A DNA stretch of 39,832 nucleotides from an uncultured Streptococcus sp. (GTDB taxonomy: Bacteria; Bacillota; Bacilli; Lactobacillales; Streptococcaceae), in contig CAKPVT010000014.1 in assembly GCA_934196125.1 (NCBI GenBank), forward strand, positions 1 through 39,832, given 5' to 3'. A program made the translations under genes and the position numbers. Numbering within the stretch: the first letter of the stretch is position 1; every line of letters begins with the position of its first letter. This document shows, one piece after another, positions 1-6,590 of the stretch. The notes under the pieces are model-generated. The model had not been told where the DNA came from. It searched no databases and worked only from the letters and a program-made list of their open reading frames with translations.

Positions 1-150
1 ATTCAAGTTTATCGCAGTAAGGGTGTTTTTTATTGTTTAGAATTTTCTCTTGACTTTTTATATAGAATGTCTCCTTTGTTTCATTATACCTTTTTTCGAT
101 TAAATAAAAACTCTAATTGGAATGTTTTTGCTAAAAAGCAATCAATTTAA
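1..150 (+). CDS. C-terminal end of an unidentified protein (partial, cut by window edge)
   Basis: From base 1 the first plus frame is open for 49 codons and ends with TAA at 148-150. The piece is rich in aromatic and basic residues, with segments such as FSLDFLYRMSP and FHYTFFRL, which looks more like a real protein tail than random AT-rich sequence. No start is inside the window and I recognise no family. It converges on the minus-strand micro-protein gene ending at 167. No convincing terminator separates them, only a weak TTGCT/AGCAA hairpin at 128-141 inside the frame. An open frame of this length can occur by chance in AT-rich DNA, so the call is tentative. Confidence 0.35.
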   Translation: MQVYRSKGVFYCLEFSLDFLYRMSPLFHYTFFRLNKNSNWNVFAKKQSI

Positions 151-166
151 ATTTAGTATTTTAGTA

Positions 167-274
167 CTAATGGTGTTTTAAAGGCTTTCTTCCACTCCAA
201 TACCAAAGAGCGAGACTTATTACTCCCACTACTACGATAAGAAGAATTATAATAAGACTATAAAAAACTATCAT
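167..274 (-). CDS. 35-aa single-membrane-span micro-protein
   Basis: Starts at ATG 272-274 behind a near-perfect Shine-Dalgarno (GGAGGAGG, about 283-290) and ends with TAG at 167-169. The product begins MIVFYSLIIILLIVVVGV, one long hydrophobic helix, and ends in a short tail rich in W, R, K and H. It should sit in the membrane with the basic tail in the cytoplasm. It lies 18 bases behind the 39-aa micro-protein gene at 293-412, so the two are probably one operon. Single-span peptides with charged tails include type I toxins, small regulators of membrane complexes and stress peptides. The sequence does not decide between these and I do not recognise a family. Confidence 0.6.
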   Translation of the reverse strand: MIVFYSLIIILLIVVVGVISLALWYWSGRKPLKHH

Positions 275-292
275 TTTAAAAACCTCCTCCTA

Positions 293-412
293 TTATTTTG
301 TGATACGAAGGGTGTAACAGACCATATAAGTAATGGAACCTAAAATAACCATGACTAACCAAATTAGAAGATTACTCCATAAATTGATATTTTTTTTGAT
401 TTCTTGACTCAT
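293..412 (-). CDS. 39-aa single-membrane-span micro-protein
   Basis: Starts at ATG 410-412 with the ribosome-binding site AGAGAGGAG just upstream (about 419-427) and stops with TAA at 293-295. The product has a polar, basic N-terminus (MSQEIKKNINLWSN), one hydrophobic stretch (LLIWLVMVILGSITYMVCY) and a basic end (TLRITK). This is a one-span membrane peptide. It is the first gene of a two-gene unit with the 35-aa peptide at 167-274, and the tandem palindromes at 476-506 lie just upstream. Two good ribosome-binding sites in a row are the main evidence that both peptides are made. The function is unknown. Confidence 0.62.
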   Translation of the reverse strand: MSQEIKKNINLWSNLLIWLVMVILGSITYMVCYTLRITK

Positions 413-475
413 ATGACTACTCCTCTCTTATTGACAAGTTTATTTTATCGAAAATTAGGTAGTTACTTCCTTACA

Positions 476-506
476 ATTTGAACGTCAAATCTTACAAAAA
501 TGTAAG
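476..506 (-). promoter_or_regulatory. Tandem palindromes, candidate operator for the micro-protein operon
   Basis: Two inverted repeats lie back to back: ATTTGA (476-481) with TCAAAT (485-490), and CTTACA (491-496) with TGTAAG (501-506). On the minus strand the first contains TTGACG, a possible -35 box. TTGTAAG occurs a second time about 20 bases downstream (468-475), giving a direct repeat. This arrangement suggests a dimeric repressor or response-regulator site controlling 293-412 and 167-274. The regulator cannot be named from the sequence, and no strong -10 box is seen at the right distance. Confidence 0.4.
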
Positions 507-522
507 GTTGCTTTTTGGCAAC

Positions 523-552
523 AAAAAAGCCCAAAACAAACGTTTCAGGCTT
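523..552 (-). terminator. Rho-independent terminator behind the broken gene at 589
   Basis: Read on the minus strand, AAGCCTGAAAC pairs with GTTTTGGGCTT over 11 base pairs including two G-U pairs, followed directly by a run of T. It lies about 40 bases past the stop at 589, so it ends transcription coming from there and insulates the micro-protein operon. Confidence 0.85.
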
Positions 553-588
553 AACAGTTACTACTTACTTCCCCATTGATTGCTTGTG

Positions 589-983
589 CTATTTTTTAAG
601 GTATGCGTGGCTTTCAAGTTGTTCAATGGGGTAGTTTAAATCTTTTAAAATACTTGTGGCATGTTCGTTGAAGAATAGCAGAGCTTCTGCCCAATTGATT
701 TTTCCATGACCTAGTGTCAAACTATCATGTGTTTTACCTAAAGAGTCAACTAAATAATAGCGAATAATAGTCTCTTTCAAAGTTTCTAGTGAGCGTTGCA
801 AAGCCTTATTATCCCCATGCAGATAGATGAAAGCATGAGAAACATCATAAGTAAGTGGATGGCCTTTTTGAGCTAACAACTGGTCGAATTCAGGCTTGCC
901 AAATGAAAATAGTTTTGAAATACCATTTTCAAAGATGTGAAAAATTCAAAGACATCTGGGTGATATTTTAGGCGACTTTCCAT
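589..983 (-). pseudogene. Frameshifted remnant of an unidentified streptococcal gene
   Basis: The 3' part is open from 879 down to TAA at 589 and encodes 96 aa ending IEQLESHAYLKK. Upstream the reading continues in another frame: from ATG at 981-983 it reads MESRLKYHPDVFEFFTS. A one-base shift near 930 then restores ENGISKLFSFGKPEFDQLLAQ, which joins smoothly to the downstream part. Above 983 there is further coding-like sequence (LFPIQLGLK, about 1005-1035) broken by a stop and another shift, so the original gene probably began near 1040. No family is recognised. The product looks soluble and mixed alpha/beta. It lies behind trmFO on the same strand and ends at the strong terminator at 523-552. 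Confidence 0.6.
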
Positions 984-1064
984 TTGCTCCAGGTCGCAAC
1001 TAGCTTTTTAGTCCTAATTGAATTGGAAACAGTTTGTCACCTCTTTTAATATAGTATTGGAATA

Positions 1065-2402
1065 CTAAACATTAAGATAATCTTGCAAATCGTTTAAAGC
1101 ACGTTCAGCAACTTTTTCATAACGTTCTTTTTTATCACGGATACGTGGTCCGTCAAGCTCTTTAACAATACCGAAGTTAACATTCATTGGTTGAAAATGT
1201 TTGCTTTCGGCATGTGTAATGTAATGTGGAAGAGAGCCGATAGCAGTTGTTTGCGGGAAGATAACCACTTCTTCTCCTTTAAAACGACGTACAGCGTTGA
1301 TACCAGCAACTAGCCCTGAAGCGGCTGATTCCACATATCCCTCAACCCCTGTCATTTGACCAGCAAAGAAAAGGTCCGGATTTTGGCGTGTGGCAAATGT
1401 TTCAGTCAAAAGATTTGGAGAATCCATGTAAGAGTTACGGTGCATTACGCCATAACGAACAAATTCGGCATTTTCAAGACCTGGAATCATGCGGAAAACA
1501 CGTTTTTGCTCACTCCATTTAAGGTGTGTTTGGAAACCAACGATGTTAAAGAGACTACCAGCAGCATTATCTTGACGTAATTGAACAACGGCATATGGTG
1601 TCTTGAATTCACCGTCACGAGGTCCTTTGTAGTCGCCTGGGTATTCCAAGCCAACAGGCTTCATTGGACCATAGAGCATTGTTTTAATGCCGCGTTTTGC
1701 CATAACTTCAATCGGCATACAACCTTCAAAATATTTTTCTTTTTCAAAGCTATTAAGTGGAGCTTCTTCGGCATTGACAAGCGCTTCATGGAACTCCATA
1801 AATTCTTCTTTGGTCATTGGACAGTTAAGATAGGCAGCTTCTCCTTTATCGTAACGTGATTTCAAATAAACCTTGTCCATATCGATAGAATGTTTATCAA
1901 CGATTGGTGCTGCGGCATCATAGAAATAAAAACCGTCGTCACCGTTCAATTCATGAATTTTTTCAGCAAGTGCATCTGATGTTAAAGGACCACTAGCGAT
2001 AACAGTAATGACATCAGTTGGAATTTCTGTGATTTCTTCACGAATGACTTCGATAAGTGGGTGATTTTTCACTTCATCTGTCACCATTTGTGAGAAACCG
2101 TCACGATCAACCGCTAAAGCACCACCAGCGGGGACGCGCGTGCTTTCTGCCGCCTTCATGATAATAGAGTCTAGACGACGCATTTCTTCTTTAAGTAGAC
2201 CGACAGCGTTTGTTAAGCTATCACCGCGTAGCGAATTTGAGCAGACCAATTCCGCAAATTTATCTGTTTTGTGTTGTGGTGTTGCTTTCTTACCACGCAT
2301 TTCATAAAGTTTTACTGGAATGCCACGTTTAGCAATCTGATATGCAGCTTCAGAGCCCGCTAAACCAGCTCCAATAACGTTAATGTATGATGATTGAGAC
2401 AA
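1065..2402 (-). CDS. trmFO: Methylenetetrahydrofolate-tRNA-(uracil-5-)-methyltransferase TrmFO
   Basis: A 445-aa flavoprotein that makes 5-methyluridine at position 54 of tRNA, using methylene-tetrahydrofolate and FAD. The dinucleotide-binding motif is at the N-terminus (VIGAGLAGSEAAYQIAKRG, about residues 9-27), followed by the family motif LVCSNSLR. The C-terminal FAD contact is GVEGYVESAASGLVAGINA, and the length is normal. The start is TTG at 2400-2402, placed 10 bases behind GGAGG at 2413-2417; no ATG fits. topA lies upstream on the same strand, the usual streptococcal order, here with a small membrane-protein gene between them. A hairpin at 2455-2476 lies in the leader. Codon use looks like that of a normal housekeeping gene. 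Confidence 0.97.
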   Translation of the reverse strand: MSQSSYINVIGAGLAGSEAAYQIAKRGIPVKLYEMRGKKATPQHKTDKFAELVCSNSLRGDSLTNAVGLLKEEMRRLDSIIMKAAESTRVPAGGALAVDRDGFSQMVTDEVKNHPLIEVIREEITEIPTDVITVIASGPLTSDALAEKIHELNGDDGFYFYDAAAPIVDKHSIDMDKVYLKSRYDKGEAAYLNCPMTKEEFMEFHEALVNAEEAPLNSFEKEKYFEGCMPIEVMAKRGIKTMLYGPMKPVGLEYPGDYKGPRDGEFKTPYAVVQLRQDNAAGSLFNIVGFQTHLKWSEQKRVFRMIPGLENAEFVRYGVMHRNSYMDSPNLLTETFATRQNPDLFFAGQMTGVEGYVESAASGLVAGINAVRRFKGEEVVIFPQTTAIGSLPHYITHAESKHFQPMNVNFGIVKELDGPRIRDKKERYEKVAERALNDLQDYLNV

Positions 2403-2454
2403 TATACTAATACCTCCAAAAACAAGCTTAGGAAGCCCTAAAACTCATTTTCCA

Positions 2455-2476
2455 GATAAGGGAGAAAGCCCTTATC
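2455..2476 (-). promoter_or_regulatory. Perfect 8-bp hairpin in the trmFO leader
   Basis: GATAAGGG (2455-2462) pairs with CCCTTATC (2469-2476) around a 6-nt loop. It lies 53 bases before the trmFO start codon. No T run follows it on the minus strand, so it is not a normal terminator. It could be an RNA-stability or leader element. The role is unknown. Confidence 0.35.
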
Positions 2477-2578
2477 CAAATCTTTCTAATTTTGATACTT
2501 GATTATCATAACATAAAATTTGTGAAACTCAAATAATATTATATAGTTTATTTACATAAATAAAAATATGCAAACAAA

Positions 2579-2830
2579 TTATTGATTATCCTTTTTTATT
2601 ATATTCTGATATTGTAAGTGAATACCAATGTGACCAATTCCCAAAATAATTGATGCCAAGGTCAGAAATGGATTTTTACCATAGATGGATATGCATAGAA
2701 CTGCCAAAACCGACAAACTTGCTCCGGCTAATGTGGGACTTTCGGAAATTTTATTATAACGAGCGATTGATTTAGTAGTAAAAACAAGTCCGATTGAGGC
2801 GAATTGATTGAAAATGATACAAATACTCAT
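2579..2830 (-). CDS. Small hydrophobic membrane protein, unknown function
   Basis: The 83 codons from ATG 2828-2830 to TAA 2579-2581 encode a protein with about three membrane segments: FNQFASIGLVF, GASLSVLAVLCISIYG and FLTLASIILGIGHIGIH. It lies 41 bases behind topA and may be co-transcribed with it. There is no convincing ribosome-binding site before this ATG. The frame stays open 12 codons further up, to a TAG near 2867, and that stretch (KLKQRCSVSFW) reads like protein. The sequence there, ATAGAAGCTG, would give an ATG start if one A were removed, so the true start may have been lost by an insertion. The family is not recognised. Confidence 0.5.
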   Translation of the reverse strand: MSICIIFNQFASIGLVFTTKSIARYNKISESPTLAGASLSVLAVLCISIYGKNPFLTLASIILGIGHIGIHLQYQNIIKKDNQ

Positions 2831-2871
2831 CCAAAAAGAAACTGAGCATCTCTGCTTCAGCTTCTATCGTT

Positions 2872-5010
2872 TTATTTAATTTTTGCTTCTTCGTAGTCGC
2901 ATTCTTCATTACTGCAGACGACTTGTTTACCACCACTGCGGATTTTCTTCTCAACCAAGAAGTCTCCAGATTTTGGACAAGAACGTCCGACGGGTTTATC
3001 CCATGATGTAAATTCACATTCAGGATAGCGGTCACAACCATAGAAAATACGATTACGTTTGGTTTTACGCTCAATTACTTGACCTTCGCCACAGACTGGA
3101 CAAATCACGCCGATTTCTTTAGTGATTGCTTTTGTATTGTGACACTCTGGGAAATTGCTACAAGCGTAGAATTTACCATAACGACCTAACTTGATAACCA
3201 TTGGGTGTCCACAAAGATTACAATCAAAGCCAGCTGGTTCATCTTTGATTTGAATTTTTTCGATTTCGGTTTCGGCTTTGGCAAGTTCTTTTCCAAATGG
3301 TTTGTAAAATTCATCGATAACTTTTTGCCATTGCTGTTTGCCTTCTTCGACTTCATCAAGTTTACCTTCCATATCAGCGGTAAATTTGACATCAACAATA
3401 TCAGGGAAGAATTCAACAATCAAATCATTAACGATTTCACCAAGTTCCGTAGGTTCAAAGCGCTTCGCAGCTAAGCGAACATAGTAACGTCTTTGGATAA
3501 CGTCAAGTGTTGGTGCATAAGTTGACGGACGCCCAACGCCATTTTCTTCCAATGTTTTAATAAGTGTTGCTTCAGAATAACGAGCTGGTGGTTGCGTAAA
3601 GTGTTGTTCAGGATTTGTTGATACTTTCTTAACAATATCACCTTCAACCATGTCAGGCAACATCTTATTCTTGTCAGAATCGTTATATACGGCTAAGTAA
3701 CCGTCAAATTTTACTTGACTACCATTGGCAGTGAAGCGTACGCTGTTTTGTTCCAAGTTAACTTTCATTGTGTCAAAGACTGCTGCTGTCATTTGACTGG
3801 CAACAAAACGATTCCAAATCAATGTGTAAAGTTTTAATTGGTCTTTATCTAAGTGCTTAGCGATTAATTCTGGTGTTAGATTGACATTTGAAGGGCGAAT
3901 GGCTTCGTGAGCATCTTGAGCTCCTGAAGCATTTTTAACACGGCTACCGTGTTTAGAGTATTTTTCACCGAAACGTTCTGTGATAAAGTTTGCGGCATCA
4001 TTTTGCGCAATTGGACTGATACGTGTTGAGTCAGTACGCATATAGGTAATCAAACCTTGCGTTCCGCTCTTACCAAGACTGATACCTTCGTACAATTGCT
4101 GTGCAACCATCATGGTTTTACGTGTACGGAAGTTGATTTTATTAGCAGCATCTTGTTGGAGAGATGATGTCGTATAAGGAAGTGGTGCATTGCGACGACG
4201 TTCTTTCTTTTCAACCTTAGCTACGGTAAATTCGTCACTAGTCAATAAAGCAAGAACTTTTTGAACATCTTCGTTCGTTTCGAGTTTTAATTTTTTACCA
4301 TCAATGCCATAAAATGAAGCTTGGAATTTCTTCGTTCCTTTTTTAAAGAAACCGTCAATTGTCCAGTATTCTTCGGTTTTAAAGGCTTTGATTTCATTTT
4401 CACGGTCAATGATTAGTTTTAATGCAACGGATTGAACACGTCCTGCTGAAAGACCTTTTTTAACTTTTTTCCAAAGCAATGGTGAGATAGAATACCCCAC
4501 GATACGGTCAAGAACACGACGCGCTTGTTGAGCATCTACTAAATCCATATCGATTTGGCGTGGTTCAACAAAAGCATTTTTGACAGCGTCTTTGGTGATT
4601 TCGTTGAAAACAACACGGTTTTTGTCGTTTTCATCAAGGTCCAAAATATGAGCTAAGTGCCAAGAAATCGCTTCTCCTTCACGGTCCGGGTCACTTGCGA
4701 GATAAACTTTTTTAGATTTTTTCGCTTCTTTTTTAAGGTCGTTAATCAATGGACCTTTACCACGAATATTAATATATTGTGGTTCATAATTATTTTCAAA
4801 ATCAATAGACATGCTTGATTTTTTCAAATCGCGGATATGTCCTACTGAGGCTACAACTTTATAATTACGTCCGAGATATTTTTCAATTGTTTTTGCCTTA
4901 GCTGGAGATTCCACAATAACCAAATTTTTCTTGGCAGCTGTTTTTTTCTTTGTCGTTTTTTTGCTTGATTTTTTTACAGCTGTTGGGGCTTTAGTAGTAG
5001 TTGTTGTCAT
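2872..5010 (-). CDS. topA: DNA topoisomerase I (type IA)
   Basis: A 712-aa enzyme that relaxes negative supercoils and balances gyrase. The Toprim domain starts at LVIVESPAKAKTIEKYLG (about 30-47) and carries the metal-binding SDPDREGEAISWHL (107-120). The active-site tyrosine is Y323 in GLITYMRTDSTR. Three C-terminal zinc-finger-like modules begin CNLCGHP, CPVCGEG and CPKSGDF; in the third, one cysteine position is serine. A 28-residue Lys/Thr-rich extension (TTTTTKAPTAVKKSSKK) precedes the catalytic core, is likely disordered and may bind DNA. The start ATG at 5008-5010 has AGGAAGTGAG upstream, and a good promoter lies at 5044-5072. trmFO follows on the same strand. Confidence 0.98.
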   Translation of the reverse strand: MTTTTTKAPTAVKKSSKKTTKKKTAAKKNLVIVESPAKAKTIEKYLGRNYKVVASVGHIRDLKKSSMSIDFENNYEPQYINIRGKGPLINDLKKEAKKSKKVYLASDPDREGEAISWHLAHILDLDENDKNRVVFNEITKDAVKNAFVEPRQIDMDLVDAQQARRVLDRIVGYSISPLLWKKVKKGLSAGRVQSVALKLIIDRENEIKAFKTEEYWTIDGFFKKGTKKFQASFYGIDGKKLKLETNEDVQKVLALLTSDEFTVAKVEKKERRRNAPLPYTTSSLQQDAANKINFRTRKTMMVAQQLYEGISLGKSGTQGLITYMRTDSTRISPIAQNDAANFITERFGEKYSKHGSRVKNASGAQDAHEAIRPSNVNLTPELIAKHLDKDQLKLYTLIWNRFVASQMTAAVFDTMKVNLEQNSVRFTANGSQVKFDGYLAVYNDSDKNKMLPDMVEGDIVKKVSTNPEQHFTQPPARYSEATLIKTLEENGVGRPSTYAPTLDVIQRRYYVRLAAKRFEPTELGEIVNDLIVEFFPDIVDVKFTADMEGKLDEVEEGKQQWQKVIDEFYKPFGKELAKAETEIEKIQIKDEPAGFDCNLCGHPMVIKLGRYGKFYACSNFPECHNTKAITKEIGVICPVCGEGQVIERKTKRNRIFYGCDRYPECEFTSWDKPVGRSCPKSGDFLVEKKIRSGGKQVVCSNEECDYEEAKIK

Positions 5011-5043
5011 AAGCTCACTTCCTATCAGTAATAAACTTATAAC

Positions 5044-5072
5044 ATGATAACCCGCTTTTCTTAAACTGTCAA
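5044..5072 (-). promoter_or_regulatory. topA promoter
   Basis: On the minus strand TTGACA (5067-5072) is followed after exactly 17 bases by TATCAT (5044-5049). It lies 34 bases before the topA start codon, which leaves a short leader. Confidence 0.8.
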
Positions 5073-5155
5073 TAAAAAAGTTGTATTGTATGTGGTAAAT
5101 TTTTTTAGAATGCTCATCATCGCTTGAAAAAGGAGAACTTATAAACCGAGCTGAT

Positions 5156-5239
5156 AAAAAAGACTGAGTAAGAAGTTGAGGTTCTTACTCAGTAAGGCGG
5201 TGGTGTTGACGCACTGTTCGTCTTTTTTTTCGTTTATTT
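5156..5239 (-). ncRNA. Predicted 84-nt small RNA between topA and the mobile-element remnants
   Basis: An independent unit with its own promoter (5246-5274) and terminator. The end is a perfect 12-bp stem, ACTGAGTAAGAA with TTCTTACTCAGT (5163-5174 and 5182-5193), followed on the minus strand by CTTTTTT. Between them lies no open frame with a ribosome-binding site. The RNA would fold into a small GACG/CGTC hairpin, a single-stranded C-rich linker containing CACCACCGCC, and the terminator hairpin with CCUC in its loop. Exposed C-rich tracts that can pair with Shine-Dalgarno sequences are typical of trans-acting small RNAs in Firmicutes. I do not recognise a known RNA family and see no CiaR box at the promoter. 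Confidence 0.65.
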
Positions 5240-5245
5240 TACTGC

Positions 5246-5274
5246 ATTATAGCACACTCACACTTACAACGCAA
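5246..5274 (-). promoter_or_regulatory. Promoter of the small RNA
   Basis: A perfect -10 box TATAAT (minus strand, 5246-5251) lies 17 bases from TTGCGT (5269-5274). The predicted start is near 5239. No coding region follows before the terminator at 5156-5193. Confidence 0.75.
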
Positions 5275-5298
5275 GTATTTTTAGCAAAAAGTGTAGCA

Positions 5299-5319
5299 CA
5301 AAAAGACCCTTTTCAAGGG
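5299..5319 (-). terminator. Terminator behind the broken coupling-protein gene
   Basis: On the minus strand CCCTT and AAGGG form a 5-bp stem with a 3-nt loop, followed by TCTTTTT. It lies about 26 bases past the stop at 5345 and separates that remnant from the small-RNA promoter. Confidence 0.65.
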
Positions 5320-5344
5320 AATTTTTCAAATCCTAACTAATTTC

Positions 5345-5814
5345 TTAGCGTCGTGAACAACCCACGTGTTTTCGCTTGTGGTAATTGCGATGGACTTTGC
5401 GGTTTTGCCACTGCATTTGCGTCCTTAGCGTCAAGCCTGCTAAGTTCCCTTTCGTTTCATGCAGAACTGGCACACCACCTTCCCCTGGATAGGTTTGATT
5501 TTTATTCGGTACCTTTTTATATTGGTGACGGATGTCTTTTTCGGTCGCAAAGCGGTCATCCCCTTCTTCGTTGTTATTATAGTCTCGGTACTGCTCAAAA
5601 TTAATCCAAGAGGACTTCCAAGCAATGACTAGACCAATAATAAAGATAGGAATGGCTAAAATAGGTGCAATCACAAAGACTTTAGCATTGAACAAATGCT
5701 TGAATAGCAAGCTATCCCAATCAAAGGTCACAGCTTGTGTGTCATCTCTAAGCGTAATAAGTGCTAAATAAACATAGCGAATCGCTGCTCTGAAGTTAAA
5801 CTTTGTTCTGTCAT
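5345..5814 (-). pseudogene. Remnant of a VirD4/TraG-type conjugation coupling protein
   Basis: A true start is likely at ATG 5812-5814 behind AAAGGATG (MTEQSLTSEQRFAMFI). That frame stops at once, and a shifted frame continues with a hydrophobic stretch (VFVIAPILAIPIFIIGLVIAW) and then GDDRFATEKDIRHQYKKVP and YPGEGGVPVLHE. Those two segments resemble the N-terminal region of coupling ATPases of Tn5252-like integrative elements. The Walker motifs, which lie further along in full-length proteins of over 500 aa, are absent. After QNRKVHR the frame runs into unrelated codons, while the neighbouring frame reads LPQAKTRGLFTTLRN and then stops. That could be the original C-terminus, joined by an internal deletion. 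The family call rests on remembered motifs. Confidence 0.6.
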
Positions 5815-5998
5815 AACAGCATCCTTTCATGTTTTGATATCTTTAGCGTAAAGGATAATCAAAAATTATGCTGTAAAGGGTAAAGTCAATTCATTGTATA
5901 TAAAATGATATAACTTTCTGTTTAATCTAAAATATCTTAAATCTATAATTATAGGCTATTTTCTGATATAATGGTTACAAGCGGAAACACTTGAACAC

Positions 5999-6098
5999 AA
6001 AAAAGCGACAACTAATGTTGAAATGTCCTGATCCCAAAAGTTAGACAGAAAATCTAACGAACGGAGTGTAAGTCATTCAAAATAAGTTGTTGCTTTTT
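5999..6098. repeat. Long imperfect inverted repeat enclosing an IS end
   Basis: AAAAAAGCGACAACT (5999-6013) is complementary to AGTTGTTGCTTTTT (6085-6098) with one G-T pair. Further inward TTGAAATG (6018-6025) matches CATTCAA (6074-6080). The centre is the IS-like palindrome at 6024-6068. The whole 100 bases can form one long hairpin and may act as a terminator in both directions, or be a miniature element. About 160 bases to its left (5831-5998) I see only AT-rich sequence and an isolated TATAAT at 5968-5973 with no gene behind it. Confidence 0.55.
6024..6068 (+). mobile_element. Solitary IS end, near-copy of the IS start at 39730
   Basis: The stretch beginning TGTCCTGATCCC continues with 28 bases (6033-6060) identical to the left end of the IS at 39730-39832, namely CCCAAAAGTTAGACAG and then AAAATCTAACGA. 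It then diverges (CGGAGTG against TTGGGGTG). No transposase frame follows. This is a scar from an older insertion or a miniature derivative. Confidence 0.7.
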
Positions 6099-6146
6099 AC
6101 TTAGAATAAAAATACAGGTTAATTGTAAATTCTAGACTATTTATAA

Positions 6147-6413
6147 CTAACCAATTGCAAAAACTAAGAAAATATAATATAAAACTGGGGAGATACTGAT
6201 AATAACACTTAAAAGTAAACAAACCTTTTGCCAAGTATATTGCACTTTTTGATAACAAATAACCGCAAGAATAGTAATAATAACACCTAATAATAATCCA
6301 ATAATTGTTTGCAAATAGTGAATATACAGAGGAGTTAATATTAAAAAGTTAGCAATTCCTCCTAAGATGAGGATAATAATGGGTAGATACTTCTTCATAT
6401 TGATATTTTTCAT
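6147..6413 (-). CDS. 88-aa membrane protein, unknown function
   Basis: The product has three likely membrane segments: YLPIIILILGGIANFLIL, TIIGLLLGVIITILAVICY and VCLLLSVIISISPVLYYIFL. Short basic loops (YQKVQYTWQK) separate them. The first ATG (6411-6413) lacks a nearby ribosome-binding site. AAAGGAG is 30 bases further up and would serve a GTG frame that stops after five codons, so the original start may be damaged or the gene weakly expressed. It lies between the IS scar and the terminator of the large secreted protein gene, in a block that looks accessory. No family recognised. Confidence 0.5.
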   Translation of the reverse strand: MKNINMKKYLPIIILILGGIANFLILTPLYIHYLQTIIGLLLGVIITILAVICYQKVQYTWQKVCLLLSVIISISPVLYYIFLVFAIG

Positions 6414-6514
6414 ATTAGCGACTATTTTCCACTAATAGAAAACTCCTTTCAATCATTAATTGTCTAGCTTTTTAAACTAAGTATGCTATGGTCATTTTCA
6501 CACTAAAACAAGGG

Positions 6515-6557
6515 TTAAGATGTCTTATCACTTGTTTATCATTTAATCTTAACCCTT
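6515..6557 (-). terminator. Terminator of the large secreted-protein gene
   Basis: AAGGGTTAAGAT (6520-6531) and ATCTTAACCCTT (6546-6557) form a perfect 12-bp stem with a 14-nt loop, followed on the minus strand by GTTTT. A second small inverted repeat (AATGA/TCATT, about 6569-6593) lies between it and the stop codon. Confidence 0.7.
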
Positions 6558-6590
6558 CAAACAGTTTAATGACTTGTCCAGGTCAAATCA

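Noticed and set aside
1052..1067. TAGTATT/AATACTA hairpin at the trmFO stop as a terminator
   Set aside because: No T run follows it on the minus strand and the loop is only 2 bases.
2772..3074. 100-codon minus-strand frame overlapping the end of topA
   Set aside because: It overlaps the TopA zinc-finger region in another frame, lacks a ribosome-binding site and shows no protein-like pattern.
5163..5193. The 12-bp stem as a terminator for topA
   Set aside because: topA is transcribed away from it on the minus strand, starting at 5010. The stem belongs to the unit upstream that starts near 5239.
5831..5998. Plus-strand promoter at 5968-5973 (TATAAT with TG upstream)
   Set aside because: No gene follows before the inverted repeat at 5999-6098. 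The sequence is AT-rich, so a chance match is likely.
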